From Candidatus Omnitrophota bacterium (lineage in GTDB: Bacteria > Omnitrophota > Gorgyraeia > Aquiviventales > Aquiviventaceae), in assembly GCA_016198905.1 (NCBI GenBank), contig JACQHR010000023.1:1-41948 (forward strand): DNA of 41,948 nucleotides, written 5' to 3'. The notes under the pieces are model-generated. The model had not been told where the DNA came from, searched no databases, and was given only the letters and a program-made list of their open reading frames with translations. The position numbers were made by a program, and so were the translations under genes. Below, piece by piece: positions 35,922-41,948 of the stretch; the stretch's first letter is position 1, and each line of letters opens with the position of its first letter.

Positions 35922-36125
35922 CTAGCCCGAGTGCCGATGCATCTGCGTCTCAAGCCATTCATCCAACACGTCGCGCTTGAAACGCCATTGCCCGCCGATC
36001 TTTGCCGCTGGAACGCGACCCTCTCGCGTAAGCTTGTAGACCGTCATGACATGCAGGCCGAGGTACTTCGCCACTTCCCGCAGCGTCATGATCTGCTCTT
36101 TAGGATCCAGCCCGTTGTTTTTCAT
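35922..36125 (-). CDS. Small HTH protein, excisionase/MerR-like
   Basis: A 67-residue DNA-binding protein of the helix-turn-helix_17 (excisionase-like) type: LREVAKYLGLHVMTVYKLTREGRVPAAKIGGQWRFKRDVLDEWLETQM, covering nearly the whole sequence. I start at the ATG at 36125, which has AAGGAGG 8 bases upstream; the earlier ATGs at 36155 and 36131 are too close to that site or upstream of it. It heads the pilus operon 35 bases before the PilZ-receiver gene and has its own promoter-like region, so it is more likely a local regulator than a phage excisionase. No integrase is nearby. Confidence 0.85.
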   Translation of the reverse strand: MKNNGLDPKEQIMTLREVAKYLGLHVMTVYKLTREGRVPAAKIGGQWRFKRDVLDEWLETQMHRHSG

Positions 36126-36145
36126 GCGCATCCCTCCTTCCTCGG

Positions 36146-36175
36146 AGTATGCCATATGTCCGTAAAAATATACAA
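36146..36175 (-). promoter_or_regulatory. Possible promoter of the HTH/pilus operon
   Basis: TTGTAT (36170-36175), an 18-base spacer and CATACT (36146-36151) on the minus strand, in an AT-rich gap unlike the GC-rich surroundings, about 20 bases before the HTH start at 36125. Both hexamers match consensus at 4 of 6. Confidence 0.45.
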
Positions 36176-36180
36176 GACTT

Positions 36181-36204
36181 TTACTATTATTTCATAAGTA
36201 GTAA
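36181..36204. promoter_or_regulatory. Near-palindrome upstream of the HTH gene
   Basis: TTACTATTAT and ATAAGTAGTAA form an inverted repeat with one bulged base and a 3-base loop, just upstream of the -35 candidate. It could be an operator for the HTH protein. The gap 36126-36278 contains no other gene. Confidence 0.45.
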
Positions 36205-36278
36205 ACTCTATTCCGGATGGCTAAGTACGGCAGAGCAGAACGAATAGGAAATACACGGAACTTACGCGGAAGGAAGAA

Positions 36279-36821
36279 CTACTGATAGCGTTGCAAGACC
36301 TGTTCCCAGAGCCCCTTGGCTTTGAGGATGAGCTCGACCACCTCACGTACCGCTCCCCTACCTCCGGCACGTTGCGTGACGTAGTGGCTGATGGCTTTGA
36401 CTTCAGGGACCGCATTGGCGACGGCAACGGCAAATCCGGCTCGGTGAAGCATGGGCAGCTCCATCAGGTCATCGCCGATCACGCAGACCTGCTCATGGTT
36501 CACGCGAAACCGCTTGAGCATCTGTTCATAGCTTGGCAGCTTCAGCAGCCGCCCTTGCGCCAGAAAATCAATCCGCATCTCTTTGGCGCGCCGCTTCATG
36601 AGCTTCGATGTTCGCGCCGTGATGATCGCCGATTTGAGCCCGACGCGGTTCCAGAACACGAGCCCGGCGCCATCTTGCACGTCGAAGAACTTCAGCTCGT
36701 CGCCGTAGTTGGCATAGACGATGCGGCCATCCGTCAGGACGCCATCCACGTCGATCAGGAGCACGCTGACGTGCGACGCTCGTTGGGCGATGTCATGAGA
36801 CACAACGCTGGGGGTTGACAT
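36279..36821 (-). CDS. kdsC: Kdo-8-phosphate phosphatase
   Basis: HAD-superfamily phosphatase (C0 type, tetrameric) removing phosphate from Kdo-8-P. The nucleophile motif is VLLIDVDGVLTDGRI, and FDVQDGAGLVFWNRVGLKSAIITARTS and VCIGDDLMELPMLHRAGFAVAVANA are the remaining HAD and KdsC-type stretches. Length of 180 is usual. Its ATG overlaps the stop of the second GspE-like ATPase by one base (TAATG). It follows kdsD and kdsA in pathway order, with the ATPase interposed, which supports the Kdo function. Confidence 0.92.
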   Translation of the reverse strand: MSTPSVVSHDIAQRASHVSVLLIDVDGVLTDGRIVYANYGDELKFFDVQDGAGLVFWNRVGLKSAIITARTSKLMKRRAKEMRIDFLAQGRLLKLPSYEQMLKRFRVNHEQVCVIGDDLMELPMLHRAGFAVAVANAVPEVKAISHYVTQRAGGRGAVREVVELILKAKGLWEQVLQRYQ

Positions 36822-38110
36822 TAGGCGTCTTCCGACTCGCCAAGCACCCGCAGGACTTCCTCGACGGTCGTGAGCCCCTGGGCCACTTTTTCGATGCCAT
36901 CGCGCAGCATCGTGCGCATGCCGCCCTGCACCGCCATCCGGTAGAGCTGGGTCGCGGCGGCGCGATCCAGCATCGCCTCTCGCAGCTCATCCTTCGGCAG
37001 GAAGAATTCGAAAAGCCCCGAACGCCCCCGATACCCCGTGGTGTGACATTCGGGACAGCCCTTGCCCCGAGAGAAGGTCGGGGTCGGCGGCAGCGTCAGG
37101 CCGGTGAGGGTCAGCGCCGCCCCGCCATTGTCCTTCATCATCCGCTCGATGGTCTTCTGGGCTTGCGGATCCGAAATGCGGCAGTGGCGGCAAATCACGC
37201 GCACGAGCCGCATCGCCAACACCCCGCTGAGCGAGGCGGCAATGAGATGCGGTTCCACTCCCATATCCACCAGCCGGGTCACCGCGCCACAGGCGTGCCG
37301 CGTGTGCAGCGTCGAGAACACAATGTGCCCCGTGAGAGCGGCGCGAATCGCGATGTCGACTGTCTCTTTATCGCGGATTTCGCCGACAAGAATGATGTTC
37401 GCGTCTTGACGCAGGATGGCCCGCAGTCCGGTCGCAAACGTGAAACCCAGCTGCGGGTTCAGCTGCGCTTGATCGATCCCTTCGAGCTGATACTCCACCG
37501 GGTCTTCCAGCGTCACGACTTTGACGTGGGGCGAGCGAAGCTTCTCGAGTGTGGCATATAAGGTCGTTGTCTTGCCACTGCCGGCTGGGCCAGTCACCAA
37601 GACAAAACCATTCGGCCGGTGAATGATCTGGTTGAACTGCTGCATGATATCGGGGGGAAACCCGATCTGCTCCAGTTTGAGGAGTGGTGCGCTGCGATGC
37701 AGGATGCGAATCGCCAGGACATCGCCGTGAAGCGTCGGGAACGACGAGAGGCGCAGGTCGAGGCTCTTGCCTTCCGTCTCGAAGTTGATGCGTCCGTCCT
37801 GCGGCTTACTGCGCCCGACGACATCGGTGGCAAGGTTGGCCTTCGTCTTGATCGCCCGAAGAAGAGGATCGCGAATTTCCGCCGGCACCTGGAGAAGCTC
37901 GTGCAGCAGCCCATCGATGCGGTAGCGGATGCGGCCGTAGCTGACGGTCGGCTCAATATGCAGATCGCTCGCACCCGCTCTCACCCCGTAACTGACGAGA
38001 AGATGAAACAGCTTGAGGATAAAGGGGTCTTCCATGGACCGCACCCCTTCGCGGCTCGTGATCCCGCTGGACACTCGCAGCTCATCAAACAGCTCTTTGA
38101 GGGTGGCCAT
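36821..38110 (-). CDS. Second GspE/PilB-family ATPase inside the Kdo operon
   Basis: A 429-residue secretion ATPase lacking the N-terminal MshEN domain. A short N-terminus is followed by ASDLHIEPTVSYGRIRYRIDGLLHELL, Walker A GPAGSGKTTTLYA at about residue 171, Walker B RQDANIILVGEIRD, HTRHACGAVTRLVDMGVEP, and a zinc-binding Cys set CRHC (about 305) and CPECHTTGYRGR (about 351). The linker before the second Cys pair (LPPTPTFSRGKG) looks repeat-derived. It lies 3 bases after kdsD and overlaps kdsC by one base, so it is co-translated with LPS genes. It may serve the pilus system or a separate function. Confidence 0.92.
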   Translation of the reverse strand: MATLKELFDELRVSSGITSREGVRSMEDPFILKLFHLLVSYGVRAGASDLHIEPTVSYGRIRYRIDGLLHELLQVPAEIRDPLLRAIKTKANLATDVVGRSKPQDGRINFETEGKSLDLRLSSFPTLHGDVLAIRILHRSAPLLKLEQIGFPPDIMQQFNQIIHRPNGFVLVTGPAGSGKTTTLYATLEKLRSPHVKVVTLEDPVEYQLEGIDQAQLNPQLGFTFATGLRAILRQDANIILVGEIRDKETVDIAIRAALTGHIVFSTLHTRHACGAVTRLVDMGVEPHLIAASLSGVLAMRLVRVICRHCRISDPQAQKTIERMMKDNGGAALTLTGLTLPPTPTFSRGKGCPECHTTGYRGRSGLFEFFLPKDELREAMLDRAAATQLYRMAVQGGMRTMLRDGIEKVAQGLTTVEEVLRVLGESEDA

Positions 38111-38113
38111 CGG

Positions 38114-39073
38114 CTAGACGAATCCCGCCTTCAGCAGATCCTGCACGTCCAGGAGCCCGACAGGCTTGTGGCCGCCGTCCACCACCACGAGCTCATCGAT
38201 CTTGTATTCCCGCAAGACGCGCAGCGCTTCCGCCGCTAGCCCATCCGCACCGATCGTCTTGGGATTGCGCGTCATCACCTCGCGGACCGGCCGCTCAGCG
38301 AGGTTGCGCATCGAATCAAGATGACGGCGCAGATCTCCGTCGGTAAAAATCCCGGTGAGCGCTCCCTTGGCATTGATCACGCTCGCGCATCCGGCCCGCG
38401 CGCGCGTAATCGCCAGCAGCACCTGTTTGACCCGTGCCTGTTCGCGCACGATGGGATGGGAGCGCCCGGTGCGCATGATGTCGCGCACGGTCAGCAACAA
38501 GCGTCGCCCCAATTGGCCGCCGGGATGCAGGAGCGCAAAATCCTTTTCCTGAAATCCTTTGCGCTCGGCGACCACGACGGCGAGCGCATCGCCCATCGCC
38601 AGCATGGCGGTTGTGGAGGATGTCGGTGCGAGATTCAACGAACACGCCTCACGCGTCACGCTGACATCGAGGATGGCGTCGCTGTGTTTGGCCAGCGTCG
38701 ACTTCGGATTGCCGGTCAGCGCAATCATGCGTGAGCCGATACGCTTGATGACGGGAAGCAACCGCGTCAGCTCTTCGGTTTCCCCGCTATTCGAGAGCGC
38801 GATCAGCACGTCGTCCTTGGTGATTCGCCCAAGATCGCCGTGGATCGCCTCCGCAGGATGGACCCAATGGCTGGGAGTTCCGGTCGAGGACAGAGTCGCG
38901 GAGAGTTTTTGGCCGATGAGGCCGGCCTTGCCCATGCCGGTGACGACGACGCGCCCGGTACAGCCTGCAAGCAGCGTCACTGCCGCCTCAAAGCTGCGGC
39001 CAACGCGCGGAATCAACCGCTGGATGGCATCCGCTTCAATGCGCAGAACCTCTCGCGCTCGTCGGATACTCAT
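38114..39073 (-). CDS. kdsD: D-arabinose 5-phosphate isomerase
   Basis: Converts ribulose-5-P to arabinose-5-P, the first Kdo precursor. A SIS domain (about 40-175: VVVTGMGKAGLIGQKLSATLSSTGTPSHWVHPAEAIHGDLG, then LSNSGETEEL and LAPTSSTTAMLAMGDALAV) is followed by a pair of CBS domains (about 205-315) ending LLDVQDLLKAGFV. Length of 319 is standard. The start overlaps kdsA by 4 bases. It feeds KdsA, whose gene is immediately upstream. Confidence 0.97.
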   Translation of the reverse strand: MSIRRAREVLRIEADAIQRLIPRVGRSFEAAVTLLAGCTGRVVVTGMGKAGLIGQKLSATLSSTGTPSHWVHPAEAIHGDLGRITKDDVLIALSNSGETEELTRLLPVIKRIGSRMIALTGNPKSTLAKHSDAILDVSVTREACSLNLAPTSSTTAMLAMGDALAVVVAERKGFQEKDFALLHPGGQLGRRLLLTVRDIMRTGRSHPIVREQARVKQVLLAITRARAGCASVINAKGALTGIFTDGDLRRHLDSMRNLAERPVREVMTRNPKTIGADGLAAEALRVLREYKIDELVVVDGGHKPVGLLDVQDLLKAGFV

Positions 39074-39999
39074 GAATGAAACGTGGAGCGCCGCTGACGC
39101 ACACTGCGCGCTGTGCGCTGTGCGCTGTGTGCTGCGCGTAGTGCCGATCGAATCGCTTGGATATCTTCCAATAACCGCGGCAGGTCTGCGAGACGCAGCA
39201 TGTTCGGACCATCGACCGGCGCGTGGTCAGGATCTTCGTGCACCTCAAGGAAGATGCCATGACAAAATCCGGTGGCGACCGCCGCGCGCACCAGCGTCGG
39301 CACGAACTCGCGCTGTCCCCCCGAGGCGTGGCCGAGGCCGCCTGGCAGCTGCACCGAGTGCGTTCCATCATAGATGACGGGCACACCAAACCCGGCCAAC
39401 ACTTGCAGGCTGCGCATGTCGGAAACGAGATTGTTGTAGCCGAACGTGGCCCCGCGCTCCGTCACGAGGATGGATCGATTCCCTGCTGCGTGCGCTTTCT
39501 CAATCACGTGGCGCATGTCCCAGGGTGCTAAGAATTGCCCTTTTTTGATATTCATCGGCTTGCCGGCCTTCGCGACGGCCATCACAAAGTCGGTCTGGCG
39601 GCACAGAAACGCCGGGACTTGCAGAATGTCGAGCACGTCAGCTGCCGCAGCAACCTCTTCACGGCAATGGACATCGCTGAGGACCGGCAATCCCAATGTT
39701 CGCTTGACCTTCGCGAGGATCTTCAGTCCTTGTTTCATCCCTGGGCCGCGATAGGAGGTCGCCGACGTTCGGTTGGCTTTATCGTAGCTGCATTTGACGA
39801 CGTAGGACACGCCGGCGCGCTCGCACATTTTCGCCATGCGCTCCGCATGCGAGAGCAGATGCCGCTCACTCTCGATCACATCAGGACCGGCAATCAGCAC
39901 CAGCGGCTGGCCCGGTCCGATTATGACTGAGCCGACACGCACAACGGCGCTCTGGGGCGTGGGGCGTGGGGCGTGGGGTACAAACGAACCTCGACTCAT
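39070..39999 (-). CDS. kdsA: Kdo-8-phosphate synthase with repeat-derived ends
   Basis: Condenses arabinose-5-P and PEP to Kdo-8-P. The TIM-barrel sequence is clear: [77 protein letters not shown]. The N-terminal active-site stretch reads [15 protein letters not shown]; where metal-dependent enzymes have Cys and metal-independent ones Asn, this protein has Asp. Two terminal stretches are encoded by heptamer arrays: residues about 8-15 (PHAPRPTP) and about 288-300 ([13 protein letters not shown]). The 4-base overlap with pyrG supports the ATG at 39999. Confidence 0.95.
   Translation of the reverse strand: MSRGSFVPHAPRPTPQSAVVRVGSVIIGPGQPLVLIAGPDVIESERHLLSHAERMAKMCERAGVSYVVKCSYDKANRTSATSYRGPGMKQGLKILAKVKRTLGLPVLSDVHCREEVAAAADVLDILQVPAFLCRQTDFVMAVAKAGKPMNIKKGQFLAPWDMRHVIEKAHAAGNRSILVTERGATFGYNNLVSDMRSLQVLAGFGVPVIYDGTHSVQLPGGLGHASGGQREFVPTLVRAAVATGFCHGIFLEVHEDPDHAPVDGPNMLRLADLPRLLEDIQAIRSALRAAHSAQRTARSVRQRRSTFHS
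39104..39138. repeat. Heptamer array (CTGYGYG)x5 in the kdsA 3' end
   Basis: Five 7-bp units (CTGCGCG, CTGTGCG, CTGTGCG, CTGTGTG, CTGCGCG), translated in the C-terminal tail of KdsA just before its stop. Confidence 0.9.
39954..39977. repeat. Heptamer array (GGGGCGT)x3.4 in the kdsA 5' end
   Basis: Three exact GGGGCGT units plus a partial one, translated near the KdsA N-terminus as a Pro/Arg/His-rich stretch. Same unit as at 41929-41948. Confidence 0.92.
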
Positions 40000-41687
40000 G
40001 ATTTCTTTGACCGGAGAGTTTCACTTTTTGTGCTTCGGCGTTTGGCACCCTGACCGTCCCTCGCCCCTTGTCTCCCGCCCCTCGCCCCCGCATGCTTCAA
40101 ACTGGCTTCGATGAACGCGCGAAATAGCGGGTGCGGCCGCAGGGGCCTTGACTGAAACTCCGGATGGAACTGGCCCGCCACGAACCAGGGGTGTTCCTTC
40201 AGCTCGACGATCTCCACCAAATCGCCTGATCGATAGACGCCCGCGATCACGAGGCCGGCCTTCGTGAATGGTTCACGATACCGGTTGTTGAACTCGTAGC
40301 GATGGCGATGGCGCTCGCGGATCTCCTCCTGCCCATACGCGCGGAAGGCGTTCGTCCGCGGCTCGACATGGCATGTCGAGGATCCCAGCCGCATCGTCCC
40401 GCCCTTCGCCGTCACCCCCTGCTGCTCTTCAAGCAAGCTGATCACCGGATGCGCCGTGTTGGGATCGAATTCCGTCGAGTTGGCCCCTGTGAGGCCGCAG
40501 ACGTTGCGGGCAAACTCAATCACCGCGCATTGCATGCCAAGACAGATGCCGAAGAAAGGCGTGCCGGTCGTGCGCGCGTAGCGAATCGCCTCGAGCTTGC
40601 CCTCGATGCCGCGATGGCCGAACCCGCCGGGAATCAAGATGCCCTGCACGTCGCCGAGCACCTTCGCCGCGCCTTCCCGCTCAATCTGCTCGGAATCGAT
40701 GCGCGTGATCTCGACCGCCGCGTCATTGGCCAACCCGCCGTGGCGCAGCGCTTCATAGATGGACTTGTACGCATCTTGGAGCTGGATGTACTTGCCGACC
40801 ACGGCGATCGTCACGCGCCGCGTCGGATGCAGCGCGCGCTCGACGACCTCGGTGCGCCAGCCCACGAGGTCTTGCTTCGGGCAGGACAGCTCAAGCATGC
40901 GCAGGATCGTGTCATCGAGATGCTGCTGGTTGAACACAAGCGGCACCTCGTAGACATCCCGCACGTCGAGCGCTTGAATCACCGCCTCGGGCGCGACATT
41001 GCAGAACTGCGCGATCTTGTTGCGCACGCTCTCTGCGAACGGCTTCTCGGTGCGGCACAGCAGCACATCGGCCTGCAGCCCGATCTCCCGCAATTTGCCG
41101 ACGGAGTGTTGGGTCGGCTTGGTCTTCAGCTCATCGGCCGCGCGAATGTACGGCACAAGGGTGAGATGGACGTTGATGGCGTTGCCGCGCCCGACTTCGT
41201 TGCGCAGCTGACGAATCGCTTCGAGAAATGGCAGCCCTTCGATGTCTCCCACCGTCCCGCCGACTTCAACGATGATGACATCCACATTGTCACGGCTCGC
41301 AAGTTTCGTAATCGACTGCTTGATCTCATCGGTGATGTGCGGCACCACCTGCACCGTTCCTCCTAAGTAATCGCCGCGACGCTCCTTCGTGATCACGGAG
41401 TAGTAGACGCGCCCGGCTGTGACGTTGTTGTCCTTCGTCATGGTTTGCCCGGTGAACCGCTCGTAGTGGCCGAGGTCCAAGTCGGTTTCGGCCCCGTCGT
41501 CCGTCACGTAGACTTCGCCGTGCTGATACGGACTCATCGTGCCGGGATCCACGTTGATGTAAGGATCCAACTTCTGCAGCGTCACTTTTAGCCCGCGCGA
41601 TTTGAGCAGCAGCCCAATCGACGCGCAGGCGATGCCCTTGCCAAGGCTCGACACCACTCCGCCCGTTACAAAAATATATTTGGCCAT
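39996..41687 (-). CDS. pyrG: CTP synthase
   Basis: Glutamine-dependent amination of UTP to CTP. The N-terminal synthetase domain has [27 protein letters not shown] (P-loop), [21 protein letters not shown] and [20 protein letters not shown]. The C-terminal glutamine amidotransferase domain has the catalytic Cys in FFGICLGMQ and the [11 protein letters not shown] His/Glu pair. 563 residues, about 18 longer than E. coli; the extra C-terminal tail ([17 protein letters not shown]...) comes from a G-rich heptad mosaic. Start and stop overlap kdsB (TAATG) and kdsA (ATGA). CTP is needed by KdsB for CMP-Kdo, so the placement is logical. Confidence 0.98.
   Translation of the reverse strand: MAKYIFVTGGVVSSLGKGIACASIGLLLKSRGLKVTLQKLDPYINVDPGTMSPYQHGEVYVTDDGAETDLDLGHYERFTGQTMTKDNNVTAGRVYYSVITKERRGDYLGGTVQVVPHITDEIKQSITKLASRDNVDVIIVEVGGTVGDIEGLPFLEAIRQLRNEVGRGNAINVHLTLVPYIRAADELKTKPTQHSVGKLREIGLQADVLLCRTEKPFAESVRNKIAQFCNVAPEAVIQALDVRDVYEVPLVFNQQHLDDTILRMLELSCPKQDLVGWRTEVVERALHPTRRVTIAVVGKYIQLQDAYKSIYEALRHGGLANDAAVEITRIDSEQIEREGAAKVLGDVQGILIPGGFGHRGIEGKLEAIRYARTTGTPFFGICLGMQCAVIEFARNVCGLTGANSTEFDPNTAHPVISLLEEQQGVTAKGGTMRLGSSTCHVEPRTNAFRAYGQEEIRERHRHRYEFNNRYREPFTKAGLVIAGVYRSGDLVEIVELKEHPWFVAGQFHPEFQSRPLRPHPLFRAFIEASLKHAGARGGRQGARDGQGAKRRSTKSETLRSKKS
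40054..40088. repeat. C-rich heptad mosaic in the pyrG 3' end
   Basis: Five 7-bp units (CCGTCCC, TCGCCCC, TTGTCTC, CCGCCCC, TCGCCCC). Positions 40062-40081 are the third exact copy of the 20-base mosaic also at 22219-22238 and, inverted, 10174-10193. Confidence 0.85.
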
Positions 41688-41948
41688 TATGAAGCTCCCG
41701 GGGCTACCCCTTGCCCTCTTAATAATTTTTCAACGCGCGCGAGATCCTCCGGCGTGTCGACACCGACGGTGTCGTGCACGGTCTCCAGGAGCTTGATCCG
41801 ATACCCGTGCTCGAGCGCGCGCAACTGTTCGAGTTGCTCGGATTGCTCCAGCGGGGTCGGCTCCAAATGCGGAAACTGTAACAAAAAGTGGCGTTGGTAT
41901 CCGTAAATTCCAAGGTGTTTCCATCTCAGGGGCGTGGGGCGTGGGGCG
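41687..41948 (-). CDS. kdsB: CMP-Kdo synthetase, C-terminal part (5' end beyond the window)
   Basis: Activates Kdo with CTP for transfer to lipid A. Only the C-terminal 86 codons are present. They contain the family-typical [46 protein letters not shown], and then [14 protein letters not shown]. The stop overlaps the pyrG start by one base (TAATG). Immediately before WKHLGIYGY the frame runs into a GGGGCGT heptamer array (41929-41948 onward), translated as a Pro/Arg/Thr-rich insertion where relatives have a short loop. The rest of the gene lies outside the window. Confidence 0.92.
   Translation of the reverse strand, partial: APRPTPLRWKHLGIYGYQRHFLLQFPHLEPTPLEQSEQLEQLRALEHGYRIKLLETVHDTVGVDTPEDLARVEKLLRGQGVAPGAS
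41929..41948. repeat. Heptamer array (GGGGCGT) inside kdsB, running off the window
   Basis: Two exact GGGGCGT units and most of a third, continuing past the window end, within the open kdsB reading frame. Confidence 0.88.

Noticed and set aside
35922-36125. HTH protein considered as a prophage excisionase marking an integrated element
   Set aside because: No integrase, attachment repeats or phage genes are nearby. It heads the pilus operon with good coupling to it.
36126-36178. Sigma-54 (-24/-12) promoter upstream of the pilus operon, as common for pilin genes
   Set aside because: No GG-N10-GC pair with the right surrounding bases was found; only a weak sigma-70-like pair is present.

Overview
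The window is a continuous, gene-dense stretch of a GC-rich Gram-negative bacterial chromosome. Every recognisable gene lies on the minus strand, so transcription runs from about 41.9 kb towards 1. The Kdo, lipid A acylation and LPS-export genes show an outer membrane. A DXP-type isoprenoid pathway and a type IV pilus / type II secretion-like module are also present. The run uppS-cdsA-dxr-rseP-ispG-proS-rimP-nusA-infB, together with the Kdo cassette and the abundance of short repeats, resembles genomes of uncultured lineages such as candidate phylum Omnitrophota. That assignment is an impression from gene order and cannot be proved from the sequence alone.

Layout in transcription order: (1) 41948-36279, CMP-Kdo supply: kdsB (partial)-pyrG-kdsA-kdsD, a GspE/PilB-type ATPase, then kdsC, nearly all joined by 1-4 nt overlaps. 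(2) 36125-27170, a small HTH protein, a PilZ-receiver protein and a pilus/secretion operon: ATPase, platform protein, major pilin, three pilin-like minor components, a PilM-PilN (GspL-like) fusion, and PilO- and PilP-like proteins. (3) 26941-24279, lipid A acyltransferase fused in frame to LptC/LptA, then lptB. (4) 24218-17051, tig (without a PPIase domain), clpP, a class V aminotransferase, serA, purA and a Pal/OmpA-like lipoprotein. (5) 17032-9141, a small coiled-coil membrane protein, uppS, cdsA, dxr, rseP, ispG and proS. (6) 9077-4903, rimP-nusA-infB. (7) 4710-912, trpS-scpA-scpB-aroQ-pheA. (8) 802-267, an AbrB/RelE toxin-antitoxin pair with a clear promoter and operator.

The genes are mostly conventional; the unusual material is between and inside them. 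First, heptanucleotide (7-bp) tandem arrays of several unrelated unit sequences sit at most gene junctions that are not tight overlaps. They often run into coding sequence: kdsB, the ends of kdsA and pyrG, the ispG 3' end, the purA 5' end, the proS interior, and the lpxL/lptC junction, where one array encodes the hydrophobic core of the LptC signal/anchor. A 20-base G-rich mosaic of these heptads is repeated exactly three times.

Second, a family of GC-rich stem-loop elements (22914-23036, 27019-27138 and a larger inverted doublet at 12216-12505) shares a conserved core but has non-homologous outer stems that still pair perfectly within each copy. It looks like an undescribed REP/REPIN-like or structured-RNA family. 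Two other long hairpins (1783-1957 and 17807-17889) may belong to the same phenomenon.

No rRNA, tRNA, CRISPR array, insertion sequence with a transposase, or origin was seen.
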